Of a stretch of 64,000 nt of DNA, positions 44,100 to 57,169 are shown piece after piece. Under the pieces are notes generated by a model. It searched no databases, had not been told where the DNA came from, and worked only from the letters and a program-made list of their open reading frames with translations. The stretch is from Dryomyza anilis (Eukaryota; Arthropoda; Insecta; Diptera; Dryomyzidae). Where the stretch lies: positions 7,654,659 to 7,718,658 of the forward strand of contig OX638135.1 in NCBI GenBank assembly GCA_951804985.1, in the 5' to 3' direction. The position numbers and the translations under genes were made by a program. How positions within the stretch are numbered: position 1 is the first letter of the stretch; the number at the start of each line of letters is the position of its first letter.

Positions 44100-44900
44100 T
44101 TTAAATGCAAATTTTTATGTTTCTGTTGAATGTTAGGAAAAACAAAATTAAAATTTTTACCCCTCTTTTTTTCTTTCATTTTTTTTGTTTTAAATTTTGA
44201 TTCCTTTTTTTCATATATTTTTTAACTCTTTTTATTTTATTTTTCTCTAAAAATTTATTTTTTCTCTTTTTTTATATGTATATATATTTTTTATATTAAT
44301 CTATTCATTTTGTTTTTTAATATCCCTTTTTGAATTTTTTTTCTCTTCTTATTTTATTTCTCTAAAAATGTATTTTTTTCTTTCTCTTTTTTTATGTATA
44401 TATATATTTTATATTATTCATTTAAATAATACCCCTTTTTTTTTGATTTTTTTTCTCTTTTTATTTTTTCTTCTTTTTTATTTCTTAAACATTTATATTT
44501 AATTTTTTTCTCTTTAAAAATTTAATATTGAATACGTATTTTTTTTAATCTCTTTAAAAATATAACAAGTAATACCTGTTTTTTTATATATTTAATCCTC
44601 TATATATTTTTTTAATATTTATCCCTATTTTCTTAAAACTTTTTTTTTAAATTTTAACTGCACTAAATATTTTTTTTTAATTTTAAATTCTTTGTTTTGT
44701 TATATCTGTTAAAAATTTAATATTTAATACCCGTTTTTTTCATTTTATTTATTCTACTAATATATTTTCCTTTTTCCTTTTTTTAAATTTTAACTGTACT
44801 ATATATTTGTATATCTCTTTTTTAATTTGAATACTAACTAATATTTTTCTTCTTCTTTAAGTAATTTGAATTATTATACGTAAGTTCTTCAAATTCATTT
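44100..44900. repeat. T-rich low-complexity block
   Basis: Runs of TTTTT with TCTCTTTTTTTATATGTATA-like units recurring near 44260 and 44385, and ATTTAATAC(C/G) words near 44525-44730. Minus-strand transcripts would be A-rich. No gene. Confidence 0.8.
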
Positions 44901-45604
44901 AAAATGTATTTTTTAGACATATTATATGATATTTATTTGCATTGTTTATGGTATCAAAAAAAACTGCAAGATCTGCATTTATGCCAGCTATGAACGCTCG
45001 CTTTACTTATAACATACGTTTACTTATAATATACGTTGGTACAAATTGCATATGTGCTACAGCATGAAATACTTGGGTGGAATGACCATTATCAAAGTTT
45101 GATGGCTTGCGCTATTAATGTAGGTCATTAAGACAATTGTTGGTTTGCGTTGTCTGCATTGAATACGACAATTTAATGACGAATTTTCATTTAATTTTAT
45201 ATGAATGCAATTCGTTACCTTTGCTTAATTTATTTCTTTTCTCAATTGATGATTATATATATATATTTTTTTTATACTAAATTATTGTTTTTAATATGTC
45301 CTATGTTTTTTTATTTATTATTATATTTTTTCTTTTGTTTTTTTACATGCTGTTTTCCTAAACTATTTACATTTATTTCTTCCTCTAAATGACGAGTTAT
45401 TTAATGTTTTATTTAATGATTGCTCTATATCTTATGGTTAAATTTATTTTTACTATCATAATGTTGCAATCTACTAGTTTAATTGTCAGCCCATAGCTAA
45501 TTGGTTTCATATTGTTACTTTTATGGGTTCTAAGTTAGGGTAATATTATAATATTTTTAGTTTTAACGGCATACACTATTTGTGATATACCCTTAACTAA
45601 TTAT

Positions 45605-46035
45605 TATGAATTTTCTTATCTTTGTTTTTGACCAAAATCAGCGTGGTCACTGGCCCACTTCCTTCTACGACCACGTGGTGTCCCTTCCAAATTGGAGAGA
45701 ACTTATTCTTCCTAGTTTGGTTTTTCACTAAAACCATGTCGTGTGGTTTGAATTTTATGGGGTTGAGGTTCTTTTCAATTGTTTTTTCAACAACTCCTTG
45801 GCCCTACATTGATTTTGGCTAACAATCTCGTGTGATCGCTGTATTTGGTACTTTAGTACCTTATTGTAGTCCTCTGCGTTATAAAATGGTGAACATTTAC
45901 CCCTCAAATTCGTAGGCATGTCGAAGTCAAACCCGTACAACGTACGGAATGGTGTTTGACCTGTCGATGTATGTACGGTGTTATTATGAACATGCATTGC
46001 AGAATTTAACCATTAGTCCCAGTTTAACCCATCCT
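45605..46035 (-). pseudogene. Gypsy integrase, C-terminal remnant only
   Basis: The minus strand reads NNTVHTSTGQTPFRTLYGF, the end of the integrase core. A frameshift near 45757 leads into FKPHDMVLVKN, FSPIWKGHHVVVEGSGPVT and a stop near 45605, a typical C-terminal integrase module. The HHCC zinc domain and the D,D-35-E centre are missing: the text passes from RNase H ([10 protein letters not shown]) to this remnant at about 46035. Confidence 0.88.
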
Positions 46036-47475
46036 CTCTAGCGCAACGTGATGTCTGATCTTTTAAGTTTGCTATACCCTTTAGGGGCTGATGATCTGTA
46101 TAAATTTTAAATGGTCTTCCCAAAAGATATGCCCTAAAAATTTTTGTTGCCCATACAATTGCCAAAAATTCTTTCTCTATAGTAGAGTAGCGTGTTTCCG
46201 CATCGTTAAGAGACCTACTGGCAAACGCGATCGGACGGTCGCCTCCAACTTCACCTTGCGAAAGAACCGCTCCAATTGCTTCGTTACTGGCGTCTGTCGT
46301 GAGGTTCGTTAAAATCCGGATACGCTAGCATGGGTGGTGACAGAATTGCCTCTTGAAGTTTTACAAATGAATTCTGACAATTGTCATTCCATATGAACTT
46401 AGCGTCCTTTTTAAGCAAACAGTTTATTGGTAATGACAGTTTCGCCATACCTCCTATAAATTTTCTGTAATAATTAATTAAGCCTAAAAATGCTTGAACT
46501 TCCTTCCTATTTTTCGGAACTGGAATATTTTTTACACACTCTACTTTGGCTGGGTCTGGTAGGGCACCTAACTCAGAACACTTATGTCCTAAATATATAA
46601 CCTCGCGTCGCAAAAACTGACATTTCCCCGTATTTAATTTCAAATTATGTTCTCTCAGGTTTTGCAAAACCTTGCATAGCCTGTGCTCGTGTTCTGCTAA
46701 ATTATTTCCATATACCACTATGTCATCAAAAAAAACGAAACAGTCAATACCCTGTAACCCTGTTAGTATTTGATTCATTATTTTTTGAAAAGTGACCGGT
46801 GCCCCCGTTAAACCGAATGGCATTCTTTTAAATTCGAAATGACCAAGACCTGTACTGAAAGCAGTTTTTTCGTTGTCACTTTCTTCAACTAGAACCTGAT
46901 GGTAACCACTAGCTAAATCTAGTGTTGAAAAATACCGACTATGACCTAGCTGGTCTAAAATCTCATCTATTCGTGGTAAAGGAAACACCTGTTTGATGGT
47001 GACGTCATTTAATTTTCGGAAATCTATAACCAGTCTCCATTTCTTATTGCCATTCCTATCGCTATTTTTAGTTACCTGTAATAATGGGGAATTCCAAGGC
47101 GACATGCTTGGTGAAATAATTCCATCGTCTAACATCTTTGATACTTCTCTATTATTCTCATTTCGATGCGTATGGGGAAGTTTATACTGTTTCTGATTTA
47201 TTGGTGGGTGATTCCACTGTGTGGGTATTTCATTTTATAATATCGGAGTGAATGTTAATTCATCCCCTTCCAAATAAAAAACGTCATGATATGACAAGCA
47301 AATATTTTGCAAAGATGCAACTTCTTCTTTATTCAATGATTCATCGATCTTTACATTCCCTAATAATCTATCAATTCTATTTATTGTATTTATTGTAGAA
47401 CTCTCCTTTTTTGCTTCTTTATATTTGTTAAAATTTGAAAATTGTGGCTTAAAATTGCTATCAATGGTCACCTCC
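46036..47475 (-). pseudogene. Gypsy reverse transcriptase and partial RNase H
   Basis: RT motifs in order: MLDDGIISPSMSPWNSPLL, WRLVIDFRKLNDVT, FPLPRIDEILDQLG, YFSTLDLASGYHQV, FKRMPFGLTGAP, CFVFFDDIVVYG (catalytic box FFDD), LGHKCSELG, EVQAFLGLINYYRKFI. RNase H follows after a one-base frameshift near 46312: [51 protein letters not shown], and then it is cut off. A stop near 47232 separates the linker from RT. Sequence relations are closest to the gypsy/17.6/297 side of insect Ty3/gypsy elements. Confidence 0.93.
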
Positions 47476-48579
47476 TTATAGGTGCCATTTAAAATTGATG
47501 CATATACTCTATTTCTTCTAACATTGTTAAACTCTCTCCCAAATATACTCCTGGCTGAATTTCCTGTTTGTGCAACAAAACTATAGGAATTCTTGTTTTT
47601 AGTTGCAGTGATACAACCATGGCCGTTCTGGGCTGTACCCTGATTTGCTGATTAAAATTAATATTTTCTATGTCTTACAATGATTTTAATGGAAATTTAA
47701 CAAGGTGGTTTTTGTCTTCATCAAAAAATGTATTTTTTATTAACGCATTTATTATAGATCTGTTCCAGAGATTGTCTGCGCGACTATTCCATCTGCTGGT
47801 ACCCCCTGTTCAAGTGACACAACGTGTAGCATAAAACTCAGTTTTTCTATTGTCATCCTATTTTCTTTAATCAGGCTGGCCTCAGCTCCAGAATCTACTA
47901 ACAGAGTAAGTTTTCCTGTCTTTGCTGCCTTGCAAGGTACTTCAATAAACACATCACTCGTATCGGATATCTTAAAACACTGTCCATGCCGGTTAACTAT
48001 TTTACGATGCATGCGTAATTGTGAAGCTAATTTCATTTTCCCTGACATAAATTTATTCTTGAGATTATTAGCAATTGAAGACAATTTAATTTTAAAAATC
48101 GTGAATTTATTATACATTTCTGGCGATATAACGTACATAGCGCTAAGAATAAAAAGAAATATTGAAATTACTTCATTGAAAATTATACTTGCCCCTGTAC
48201 GGAACGTATCTACAGTCTTGTCAGACGTTTGATCTACAATTTCAAAATTTTCCGGGCCCTTAATCACAACCTTCTTTTTATTCGATTTACTTTTGATTTT
48301 ATTATTCTTGATTTTTATATTTTTGATTTCCGATTTAATTGGTTTAATTCTCTTTGCTTTATTTGCTATCTTTACAATTTGTTTATTTTTAATTTCCTTA
48401 ATTCCTATATTCTGTTCATTTTTCGCGTCATGTTGTGTTTTATTATCATTTAGTTCATTATATATTTTTGTTCGAAGATTTCTATCTTCATTAATATGTA
48501 ACTTCACTTTTTGTTCTTCATTTTCTGCGTTAATAATATTAGCTGTTTTTTTTTTGTTGTAGTGTCGTCTTTGGAACAT
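47476..48579 (-). pseudogene. Gypsy protease region
   Basis: A 275-codon frame (48579-47752) is Lys/Asn-rich at its start, has a hydrophobic stretch IFLFILSAMYVI, and then the aspartic protease motif LTLLVDSGAEASLIK. Beyond a frame break, 47720-47476 gives INFNQQIRV and NRVYASILNG, which leads to RT. In gypsy elements protease matures the gag-pol product. The potential membrane segment before the protease is unusual. Confidence 0.85.
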
Positions 48580-50308
48580 CTACAACTACTGGCCTTACTA
48601 CACTTTCTGCTAAGGGTCCCCAGTTTAGTGGCCTTGACTGAGCCTCTGGTAGTTTCCCTGTGGAACGCTATTATTGATCCATGCGTCATATTTGCGTTTG
48701 GCATAACAATCCATAATAACATGTCCGTCCTTTCTGCACCAAGTGCAATATTTAGCGGGCCTGTTTGCAAAATTCCATTACCATTATTTCCTTGAAACAC
48801 TCGTGTATCGCGTTTCACGCGACAATCCTCCTCGACGTGTCCCCCTCTATGCCACCAATCGCATCTCAATCCTGGAGCACCCCGCCTTGGTTCTGGATAT
48901 CACCTTGAAAATTTACCTGAGGTACGAGTGGCTCGTTCGGGAGCAGTATGTCCTGGAAAACTATTCCGATCCGAACGATCTGCACACTGTTCATGTCCAT
49001 AAGCACGACAGTCACTGCAATACGGAGTGTTTCTCCGTGTATGACATTCATCCCTCAGATGTCCCTTATTCTTGCAAAAAGAACATGTAGGTATTGGCTG
49101 CTTCATACCTACATTTTGTGTTTTCTCTTCCGTCTCCTTTTTTTCGTTGCCTTGGCTACCTGGGGCATTACGATTATTTGGCATGAATGCCGATGAGGGC
49201 TCATTGAAATGGACTCCAAATGTGTCTATTCCCGTTAATTTTGTTGACTCCCTTTGTATCTTCGCATGGTCCAATGCTTCTTCCACCAATTTCTCCAGTG
49301 TTATTTGCCTACTGTTCAACATGAGCATTCGCAAAGTGTAATCCCGTAGTCCTAATTTAAATTAACTTTTACACAAATTATTCAATTCATTAATGAACAC
49401 GTCATCTTTCGTATCATTATATTTACATTTAATCGTGCTTAATGCTGCCGACTGCAGGTTAACCAAACGCCACGAAAAAGATCTAATATTTTCCCCCGGA
49501 TACTGAGATGCCTTTCTAATGTCATAATGGATGGCATCTACCGACCTACATTCCAAGTACGTATTTCTTAACAGACTGTATAAATCATCTATTGTCTCAA
49601 ACTCCTTTGAACTTACTAAGTCAAAAGCATCTCCCTGTAAACGAACCCTAACGCCTTTAATAAACTCCGACATTTGTTCAGTTCTGCCCTCACCACTTCA
49701 CATCCTTCAATAAAACGGTGAAGATCCGTTATCAGCGATGATGAGTCTGCTTCTGCAAAATATGGCACTGCATTTTTAACGAATTTAGCGACTTCGCCTA
49801 ATTCCATGTCTCCCTGTGTTGTGATGTCCTCACTCTCTGTATTATCCTTGTGGTATAAGGATGTATCGTGCGCTGTCTTAACCTTCTCGTTCAAATATCT
49901 AATACGCGCGTTCAACTCCAGTATTTTGTTGCTCGCTTACTCCAACGTCGCGTACTCCTCCCTTGCCTGGCGTCTGACAGAATTAATTATTGATTCCTTA
50001 GAAATATTCTTTTCTTTCAATAAATTTCTTAACCTTATGTTTTTCTCTTCTATATTAGCTGCTTCTTCTAAATCGGTGGTACGTTTTAAACAATAATCGT
50101 TTAAACGTTTTCTTAACCCGCTAACTAATCCCTCAAATTCACCATTTTCTGCTAAAACCGATTTAATTTCTGAATTCTGTAAATTTAATAACTCTTCTAC
50201 TATTTTATCCGCCTCCTCTAATTTAGACAAATGCAGAATTCTAGATATATTATCTTTTAATAATGCTGTATTATCTTTATTAGTATTGTTCGTACAAATT
50301 GCGACCAC
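48504..50308 (-). pseudogene. Gypsy gag with zinc knuckles
   Basis: Pieces in three frames. 50308-49937: Leu/Glu/Lys-rich, coiled-coil-like, starting MVAICTNNTNKDN. 49915-49616 and 49673-49362: capsid-like, with PYFAEADSSSLITDLHRFI and SEFIKGVRVRLQGDAFDLV. 49334-48900: CSFCKNKGHLRDEC (perfect CX2CX4HX4C), then CSDCRAYGHEQC. 48869 onward: CDWWHRGGHVEEDC. Gag packages element RNA into particles. Three knuckle-like motifs are more than the usual one or two. Frameshifts at about 49920, 49660 and 49345 make this copy inactive. Confidence 0.88.
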
Positions 50309-51240
50309 AATTTTTACCTACTTTACCCTACCCTACTTTAAATGTATATTTCTTTTTACTCAAAATATCTAAAATTGAATTCATAATTTTTATTCAACAT
50401 ATTTTGTCCTGCAATTTATTTAATTTCAAAGAAAATTCTGTATTAATTACAACGAGTTGAACTGTTTGACAAGCAAAGTTCCATCGTATATGAAAAAGTA
50501 AGAAGTATTTGAAAAATAAAATAATTAAGCGATGCCAACAAATAATTAGGTAATAATATGCATAGGTAATAATATGAAATTTCAGAAATTTGTTAAATGT
50601 TGATTTTTAATAAAAATAAGTATAAATTAAAAATTTATGTAAACGCTGTTATGATTTAATTATTTTAATAGTACAGAAGACGTTGAAGAGAAATGACAAG
50701 TGTTAATTTATTATTTAGAATATTATAAAATATTAAAATTTCTTGGATATTTCCAAATGTTATTTCTGACAACACATTCGGAAAATATATTGATTTTTTT
50801 TATCGCATTTTATTTTCCATTTAATTTGATATAAATATTAATTATCAACAGCTATCAGTGCTGCGAAAAGTGATACGTTTTGAATATAAATATTTGTTTG
50901 ATTTTAAAGTGTTATCGTTCTATATTTAATGAAAAATTATAATTTGCATACTAATAGTATGAATTGTTTTATTATACACTAGAGGGTCCGGAGTTCGGAT
51001 TCGCAGTGTGTATTTTCTTTTATATATTTAATTTTATAATATTTTTAAATCATTTAGCATGTTCAAATTTTTTTTTTATTTATAACTTTAAAAAATTCAC
51101 CCTTTCCCTATAAGAATATATAATTAAATCTAGTTTCTCAAAGCTCGCCTTTTTTTAAATTAAAAAACAAATAATTAAAATTTTAACCACTTACCATTTT
51201 GGTTACGTTCTCGTCCTCCTTCCTTCGTTTTAGAGATTCG
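50309..51240. other. Leader region of the gypsy-type element
   Basis: AT-rich, between the 5' LTR and gag. I could not identify a tRNA-matching primer-binding site next to the LTR end at about 51240; CTCGAATCTCTAAAACG follows the LTR but matches no tRNA 3' end that I know. Confidence 0.5.
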
Positions 51241-51821
51241 AGATATTATTTAATTAAAAACTCTTTTTAATTTAAAATTGAAAAACACTTTTATTACTTT
51301 ATTACCTCCAATTGAGGTTGATTAAACAACCCTCTGTTAAATTGCAACGAAAGGTATTAACAACACCTTCGTTGCAAGCTTTTCTTAAATTCTATTTTCA
51401 CTATGTTCTAGTGAGTTTTCACTTTCACTCAATTTTGGTGTACGTGACTTTTGAAGAAAGACCGATTTGTTTTTTGCTGACATCAATTGCGAAATAGCAG
51501 AATTGTTGGCAAACGTTGCTCTGCTTATTTTAACATAGCCCCCTAATCATGCAATGATAAATTATATTGCAAGCCTCTGTTAACTGTGCAAGCTAACTTG
51601 AAAGAGGTGTGGTCTTAACAACGCTTTAGCGCTTTTCCAAATTATTATCATTGTGTCCAACGTGAAGCGTTGGGACAATGCTATGAACATGTTGCTGTGC
51701 AACATGAGTACAACATGATATAAACATGATGCGCTCAACATATGTACAACAACATCCAGAATTGTGTGAATATTGAATATCCATAAGAAAAGAAAAAAAT
51801 ATGTGTGTCTAAATCACAACA
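51241..51821 (-). repeat. Gypsy 5' LTR
   Basis: Starts TGTTGTGATTTAGAC at 51821 (minus) and matches the LTR at 40402-41048 except for the missing internal duplication and scattered changes. Its inner edge is approximate. Confidence 0.86.
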
Positions 51822-52279
51822 CTCACAAATGACGGGAAGTACTGGATGGAGATTAAAACTAGAAGAAATACATTCTTTGAACCAAGGGAAAATATTTTTT
51901 GTATATGTGAGTATTATGAAAAATGGTGGAAAAAATGTAAGCGGTACAAAATAAATTTTGTGAGTTGGTGATATAAACAAAAGAAAATTTTGAAATTTAA
52001 TAAACAAATCATGGCATTATGAAAATAGAAATTTAAAAAAAAAATTCAAAAAAAACATGAATTTTTGCAAATCAAACTGGGACCAATGGTTAAATTCGGC
52101 AATGCATGTGCAACATAATACAGTGCATAGGACTACTGTGAAAACGAAATAAAATATGAAGTAATACAAAGAATAATAATAAATGAATAACATGTGCGAG
52201 ACGGTGTGAATAGGAGTAAACGGAAAGTGCATAGTAGCCAAAATAGGTTGAAAAACATACAGTAATGCGTAGTAGGGAT
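51822..52279. other. Spacer
   Basis: A-rich, no feature recognised. Confidence 0.45.
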
Positions 52280-52682
<403 letters not shown>

Positions 52683-52700
52683 ACCATTGATTGATGATTG

Positions 52701-52733
<33 letters not shown>

Positions 52734-52789
52734 GGAGGGGGGAAAACCTCTGTGCATAGCCCTTTGTGACCCCTCGGATCATGAGTCGT

Positions 52790-55700
52790 CTGTAATCTGT
52801 GGTAGCTGTTATGCTACTTAGTGGAGTTTAGAAATTCCGTGGATTTGACAAATTTTCTTAGTACTTTCCAGTCCAAGCTTCCCAGTTGTTTCAAATAAGC
52901 GGAGCTCCAAAGTGGATTAATCTAACTCTGGCAAATAACGGGCAGTGAAACAAGTAGTGTTCAAGCGTCTCTGTCTCTTCCTCACATGCCTTTCAGAAGT
53001 AAGAGTCAACTCTTCCCAATTTGAAAAGATGACCTCTTAGCTCATTATGGCCCGTGAGGATTGTATTGTTTTAACTCCTTTTTATTAAGCGTTAGAATTT
53101 TGTTTGTTTTGGATTTGTTCGGGGGGATCCATAGCCATTTAATTGCTTGGCCCATGCTTGATTCTTCCCATGATTTTTTGTGAAGTCGATAAGCCCATGA
53201 GCTTAACTCGTTTTTTAGAAATTGGAAAGGCAGCTTGGCTGTCTGAGAAAATTTTAATACACTTGTCTACACATTGAGTGCTTTGTATAAATTTTGCCCC
53301 TTCTGTTATAGCCACTACTTCCGACTGAAAGACGGTGTTGTGGTCATGCAGACGAAGGCTTTCTTTTGCAGAAAAGGCTTCACAGAAAAAGCCTGCTCCA
53401 GTGTGACCGTTTAGTTTTGATCCGTCAGTGTAGAGGTGGATCCCCGGATTGCTAGAAAATACCTGACCGTTGTTCCATTCCTCCCTAGTCGGGAAGGCGA
53501 ACTTTGCGGCGGTATGATTGGTTTCCTCCGGGATGCGGTCGCAGTTCCAATTACCTGTAGAAACAGTATTAGGAATTGAGTTAATTATGGTTTGGTGATT
53601 GGTTAAAGTCTCGGAATTGAGCCATCCCCCAAGGATGTTTAGTCGAGCCGCTGCGACCGCGGCCTCTTATTTAACTTGAATTTGTATTGGGCGTATGTTT
53701 AGAATAGTCTTAATTGCTTTGGTCGAAGTGGTAGACATCGCACCTGAAATGCCGAGACAACACGCCCGTTGCACTTTCTCGAGTGGTTTGATGTTACATT
53801 TTCGTCCCAAAGCTGTCCACCATACAAGTGACGCATATGTGAGAATTGGTCGTACAACGCTGGTGAAAATCCAGTGGGTCATCTTTGGTCGAAGTCCCCA
53901 CGTAGGACCAATACATCTTTTGCAGGTAGCCCAAACCCTATGGCTTTTGTGGCTCTGCTAGCTATTTGTGCCTTCCAGTTAAGTTTAGAATCCAGGATTA
54001 CTCCAAGGTACTTGACTTGACCTGTAAGTGCCAGTATCTCTCCGTTTACCTGTGGAAGAGAATAGCTAGGTAGCTTCCTTTTCCTAGTAAAGAGACAGAT
54101 TTCAGTTTTTTGGGGGTTTATATTTAATCCCCATCGACCCAGAGTAGCGATGAGAGAATGCCACCCTGTGGGGTACCGCGAAACACCCTTCCCCTTAGAG
54201 TAATATTGCCCTGCTGACAAGTGATAGATATGTTGCACAACATAAGACGTACCCAGTGTAAAATAGCCGGGTCTACGTCAAAGGAGGCAAGGGCCGAGAT
54301 CAGTGTGTCAGTGTGAACGTTATTAAAAGCACCCTCAACAACTATGAAGGCTGCTAGAGTGAGTCCTTTTAGGTCCATAGACCTTTCAGTTTTGTTATCT
54401 ACCTCATGTAAGGCGGTTTCAACGGATCGTCCCTTTATGTATGCATGTTGCTTAAATTTAAGTTGCTCATAAGGGATTTTTTTCCTTAACCATGGTGTCG
54501 CATATGTGTTCTATTGTTTTCAGTAGGAAGGACATTAAACTTATGGGTCTATGGTATGGTATGAAAACTACTCTTGATTCTTGCACTGTGAGGGGGGTAT
54601 AGGTCTGATTAAGGCATGCGTCATAAAGCCTGGATAGGCGGACGTCCAGGAGATCCACTGCCCGTTGTAGTAGGGCTGGGAAAACTCCATCTTGCCCTGG
54701 GGCTTTATATGGCTGGAAGCTATGAATTGCCTTCCCCACCATATCGGTGGTGATGGCTAAGTTGTGGGAGTATTGAGAAGTTTTCCATAGCCTCTTCTCA
54801 TCTGAGTTGACGAAACAGTTTGGGAAGTGCTCCTCCATTAGAATCTTTAAAGAGTCCTCAGAGTTACCTGCCCTAACCTCCTGCCTGTCTATCAGGAGTT
54901 CCGGTTGGGAGTGGGTTTTCGAAAGAAATTTCTTAATTCTTGCGGTTTTTGTAACACAAAAGTCTCCGAGTATCCGTTCCTAGGTTTTTCAAAGCCCCTG
55001 TCATCCAGGGTTTTTCCTTGAAAGACTCTCGGGTGCGAAGAGGGCAAGCCTCTTCGAATGCTCGTATAAGGCTATTTGTTATGGTTTTGACGTCCCCGTC
55101 AATGTTATATATAGAACTTAAAGGGGGTGCAGGAGATACGTCTAACACATTCTTTAAAAGTCTTCTGAATAGAGCCCACTTAGTTTTCGCTTTGTTGCGA
55201 AACATAGGTGGGGGTATGTTAGGAATAGATAGTTTAAAACAGACGTATCTATGATCCGAGAAGGAATGTCTGCTAGAGACATGCCAGTCTCGGACCATGT
55301 CAAGTATGTTTTTAGAGCATAGAGTTATGTCAAGTACTTCACTTCTGACTCTAGTGATGAATGTGGCAGAGCAACCAATGTTTAGGGTCAGAAGATCATA
55401 CGCATTTATAAATTCAAATAGGGCATGTCCCCGAGCATTACAGTCGGAGATTCCCCATGTTGTATGGTGAGAATTGGCATCAGTACAAATTATTAATTTC
55501 TTGCCTTTTTCGGCAGCAAACCTTGTAATCCTCAGCAGTTCCTCCGAGGGTGGAGGTTCCGGGGAATCATGAGGGAGCTATACTGAAGACATCATGAGGC
55601 CACGGTTCACGTCAAAAATTGTGGTGGCGTCTGAGGAAGACAGTTCTGTGGAGAAAGAAAAGTTAAAATCCTTTTTACAGATAATAAAGGTCCTAGGGCG

Positions 55701-55880
55701 GCCTGCATTGGGTGTATAAAATATTTGGTATCTCGAGTCACCCCAACCAGCAACCTTGTCATTAACAGTCCAGGGTTCTTGGATCAGTGCGATGTGCGTC
55801 TTACCTTCTTCCATTCTCTCCATAAGCGCAGCCGTCGCCAGTCGACTCCTATGGAGGTTGATCTGCGTAAGCAGAATCAT
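52790..55880 (-). pseudogene. Non-LTR ORF2: endonuclease, RT, RNase H
   Basis: The endonuclease starts MILLTQINLHRSRLATAAL, with IALIQEPWTVN, then after a frame break TDANSHHTTWG, SDCNARGHA and HSFSDHRYV. RT: YKAPGQDGVFP, RPISLMSFLLKTIE, FRGTPQGGILSSLLW; the text then jumps to LNINPQKTEICLFTRK, so the segment with the FADD/YADD box is deleted (near 54130). GVILDSKLNWKA and ILTYASLVWWTALG follow. RNase H: LYTDGSKLNGHTGAGFF, VFQSEVVAI, IFSDSQAA. A C-terminal Cys/His end reads CEEETETLEHYLFHC. At least five frame breaks. Confidence 0.92.
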
Positions 55881-57169
55881 TGGGCGAGTAGCTCATCCTC
55901 CTGAGAGGGCGTAAGGGTGTCATCAAAAAATTCTGATAGGCCCTCGTCCTCTCCTCCGCTCGTCCCTTCTTCTTTGGTCGGGTCGACTTGAACCTTTTTA
56001 CTGCCCGTGGCCTCGACCTTATCCTTACTATCCTCCTCGACCGGGCTGGGAAGATTGACCTGGGATTGCTGTTTCGTGGATCGGGTCCCAGCTCCGACAG
56101 GTTTTCCGACCAGCTTAATGGTCACGGATGACGTAAGGAAGAAGGCACGACCCCCAGACTTCTTCAGTGTCGAGATGGAGTTCTGGTCAATGCGCACAAC
56201 GATAAGGTTTCCATCGGTCATCTTATCCCAGTGGAACACCTCCCAAAGTTCCACTCTCAGCCCACGGTTCTGCCTCGCCAGAATCCTAAGGATATCACTC
56301 GTGGGTCGCTTCGCTCCGTTTGCTCTGACGAAGAAGGTTGCCTTACGCAGAACGGGTATGTCGCTCATAGCCACAAGCCGTAGCTTAGCGTCTGCCCATG
56401 GCTCAGGCAACTTTTCCACCAGACACGCAGGGTGCCGACACAGTCCAAAGACACCACGGTGATCCTATAGACTCCGCGTACAAATCTGCAGTATTCCAGA
56501 TGGATTTCGGGGGTGCTGTCAGAAGACTCGATAATCGAGTTCGCAAGTACGTCATTCCACACTTCCTCCAGCAGCCCCCTTTTATCCTCAGCAATCTTTC
56601 CACTGGGCTGGCTTTCATCGATGATGGCAAACTTGCGTTTGTCATCAATCGATTCACGTGCCACCCCCGCATACGTCTTGCCGTCCGCCTTTGACCTCTT
56701 CGCCGTAGACTCCCCATCGCGACCCTGTCTTTTTGTTGCGCGGGCCCCTGCATTTCGCAGTGCAGGCCGAAACGCTACGTTGGACGAGCATCTCCTCAGG
56801 GGAGCGCAGTCGCTTGCCCGGTCCTTGTGAACCAAGTGTAGCGGCTGGCTTCAATTGAGGGTTGTTGACTGGTTGTTGACTGTCCGGGGAGGGGGTCCCA
56901 GTGATGTGAGAGGCAGCTCTCTGGCGTTGTTTGGCTTTTAATCGACTAGCCGCACCAGAGAGTCGCCTTTTCCCATCCGGGTTCCTCACTCCATGACCAT
57001 CTGGAGTTCCGGAAGGACGCACGACTACCGTCCTGTCCGAACTCTGGGAGGAGTCAATAACTCCAACCCTCTCTCCACCTGCGGAATTTACTTCGCAGGC
57101 CACCACTGGCGCCCAACCAGCCGAGCTGAGTCGGCCTGTCCTGCTGGGAGGGCATACGCCTGGCTGCAT
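55877..57169 (-). pseudogene. Non-LTR ORF1
   Basis: Frames 57169-56654, 56835-56365 and 56419-55877 together form one ORF1 with two frameshifts (near 56790 and 56400). The N-terminal part is Arg/Ser/Pro-rich and basic. The middle contains KTYAGVARES and FAIIDESQPSGKI, then WADAKLRLVAMSDIPVLRKA; the layout recalls the DUF4780-type ORF1 of insect non-LTR elements (from memory, not searched). The C-terminal end is acidic (GGEDEGLSEFFDDT). No zinc knuckle visible. The stop TGA at 55879-55877 overlaps the ORF2 start as ATGA, which implies coupled re-initiation in the intact element. Confidence 0.8.

Larger units (their letters stand above)
40402..51821 (-). mobile_element. Gypsy-type LTR retrotransposon, defective, minus strand
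   Basis: Two related LTRs (40402-41048 and about 51241-51821) bracket gag, protease, RT, RNase H and an integrase tail, all on the minus strand. LTRs begin TGTTG. The 3' LTR has a ~79-bp internal tandem duplication absent from the 5' LTR. The pol order protease-RT-RNase H-integrase is that of gypsy elements. The integrase core is deleted, several frameshifts exist, and 4.5 kb of low-complexity DNA replaces any env. Target duplication not resolved because the outer ends at 40402 and 51821 do not show matching flanks. Confidence 0.88.

Noticed and set aside
45201..45392. A hydrophobic frame as a gypsy env gene
   Set aside because: It is on the opposite strand to the element and is a translation of T-rich low-complexity DNA.
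50990..51010. GGGTCCGGAGTTCGGATTCG as a tRNA T-arm or primer-binding site
   Set aside because: The arm does not pair as a T-stem and it is about 240 bp from the LTR edge.
56007..56830. Plus-strand frames of 98-151 codons
   Set aside because: They are antisense to ORF1 of the non-LTR element, whose minus-strand frames carry the recognisable sequence.
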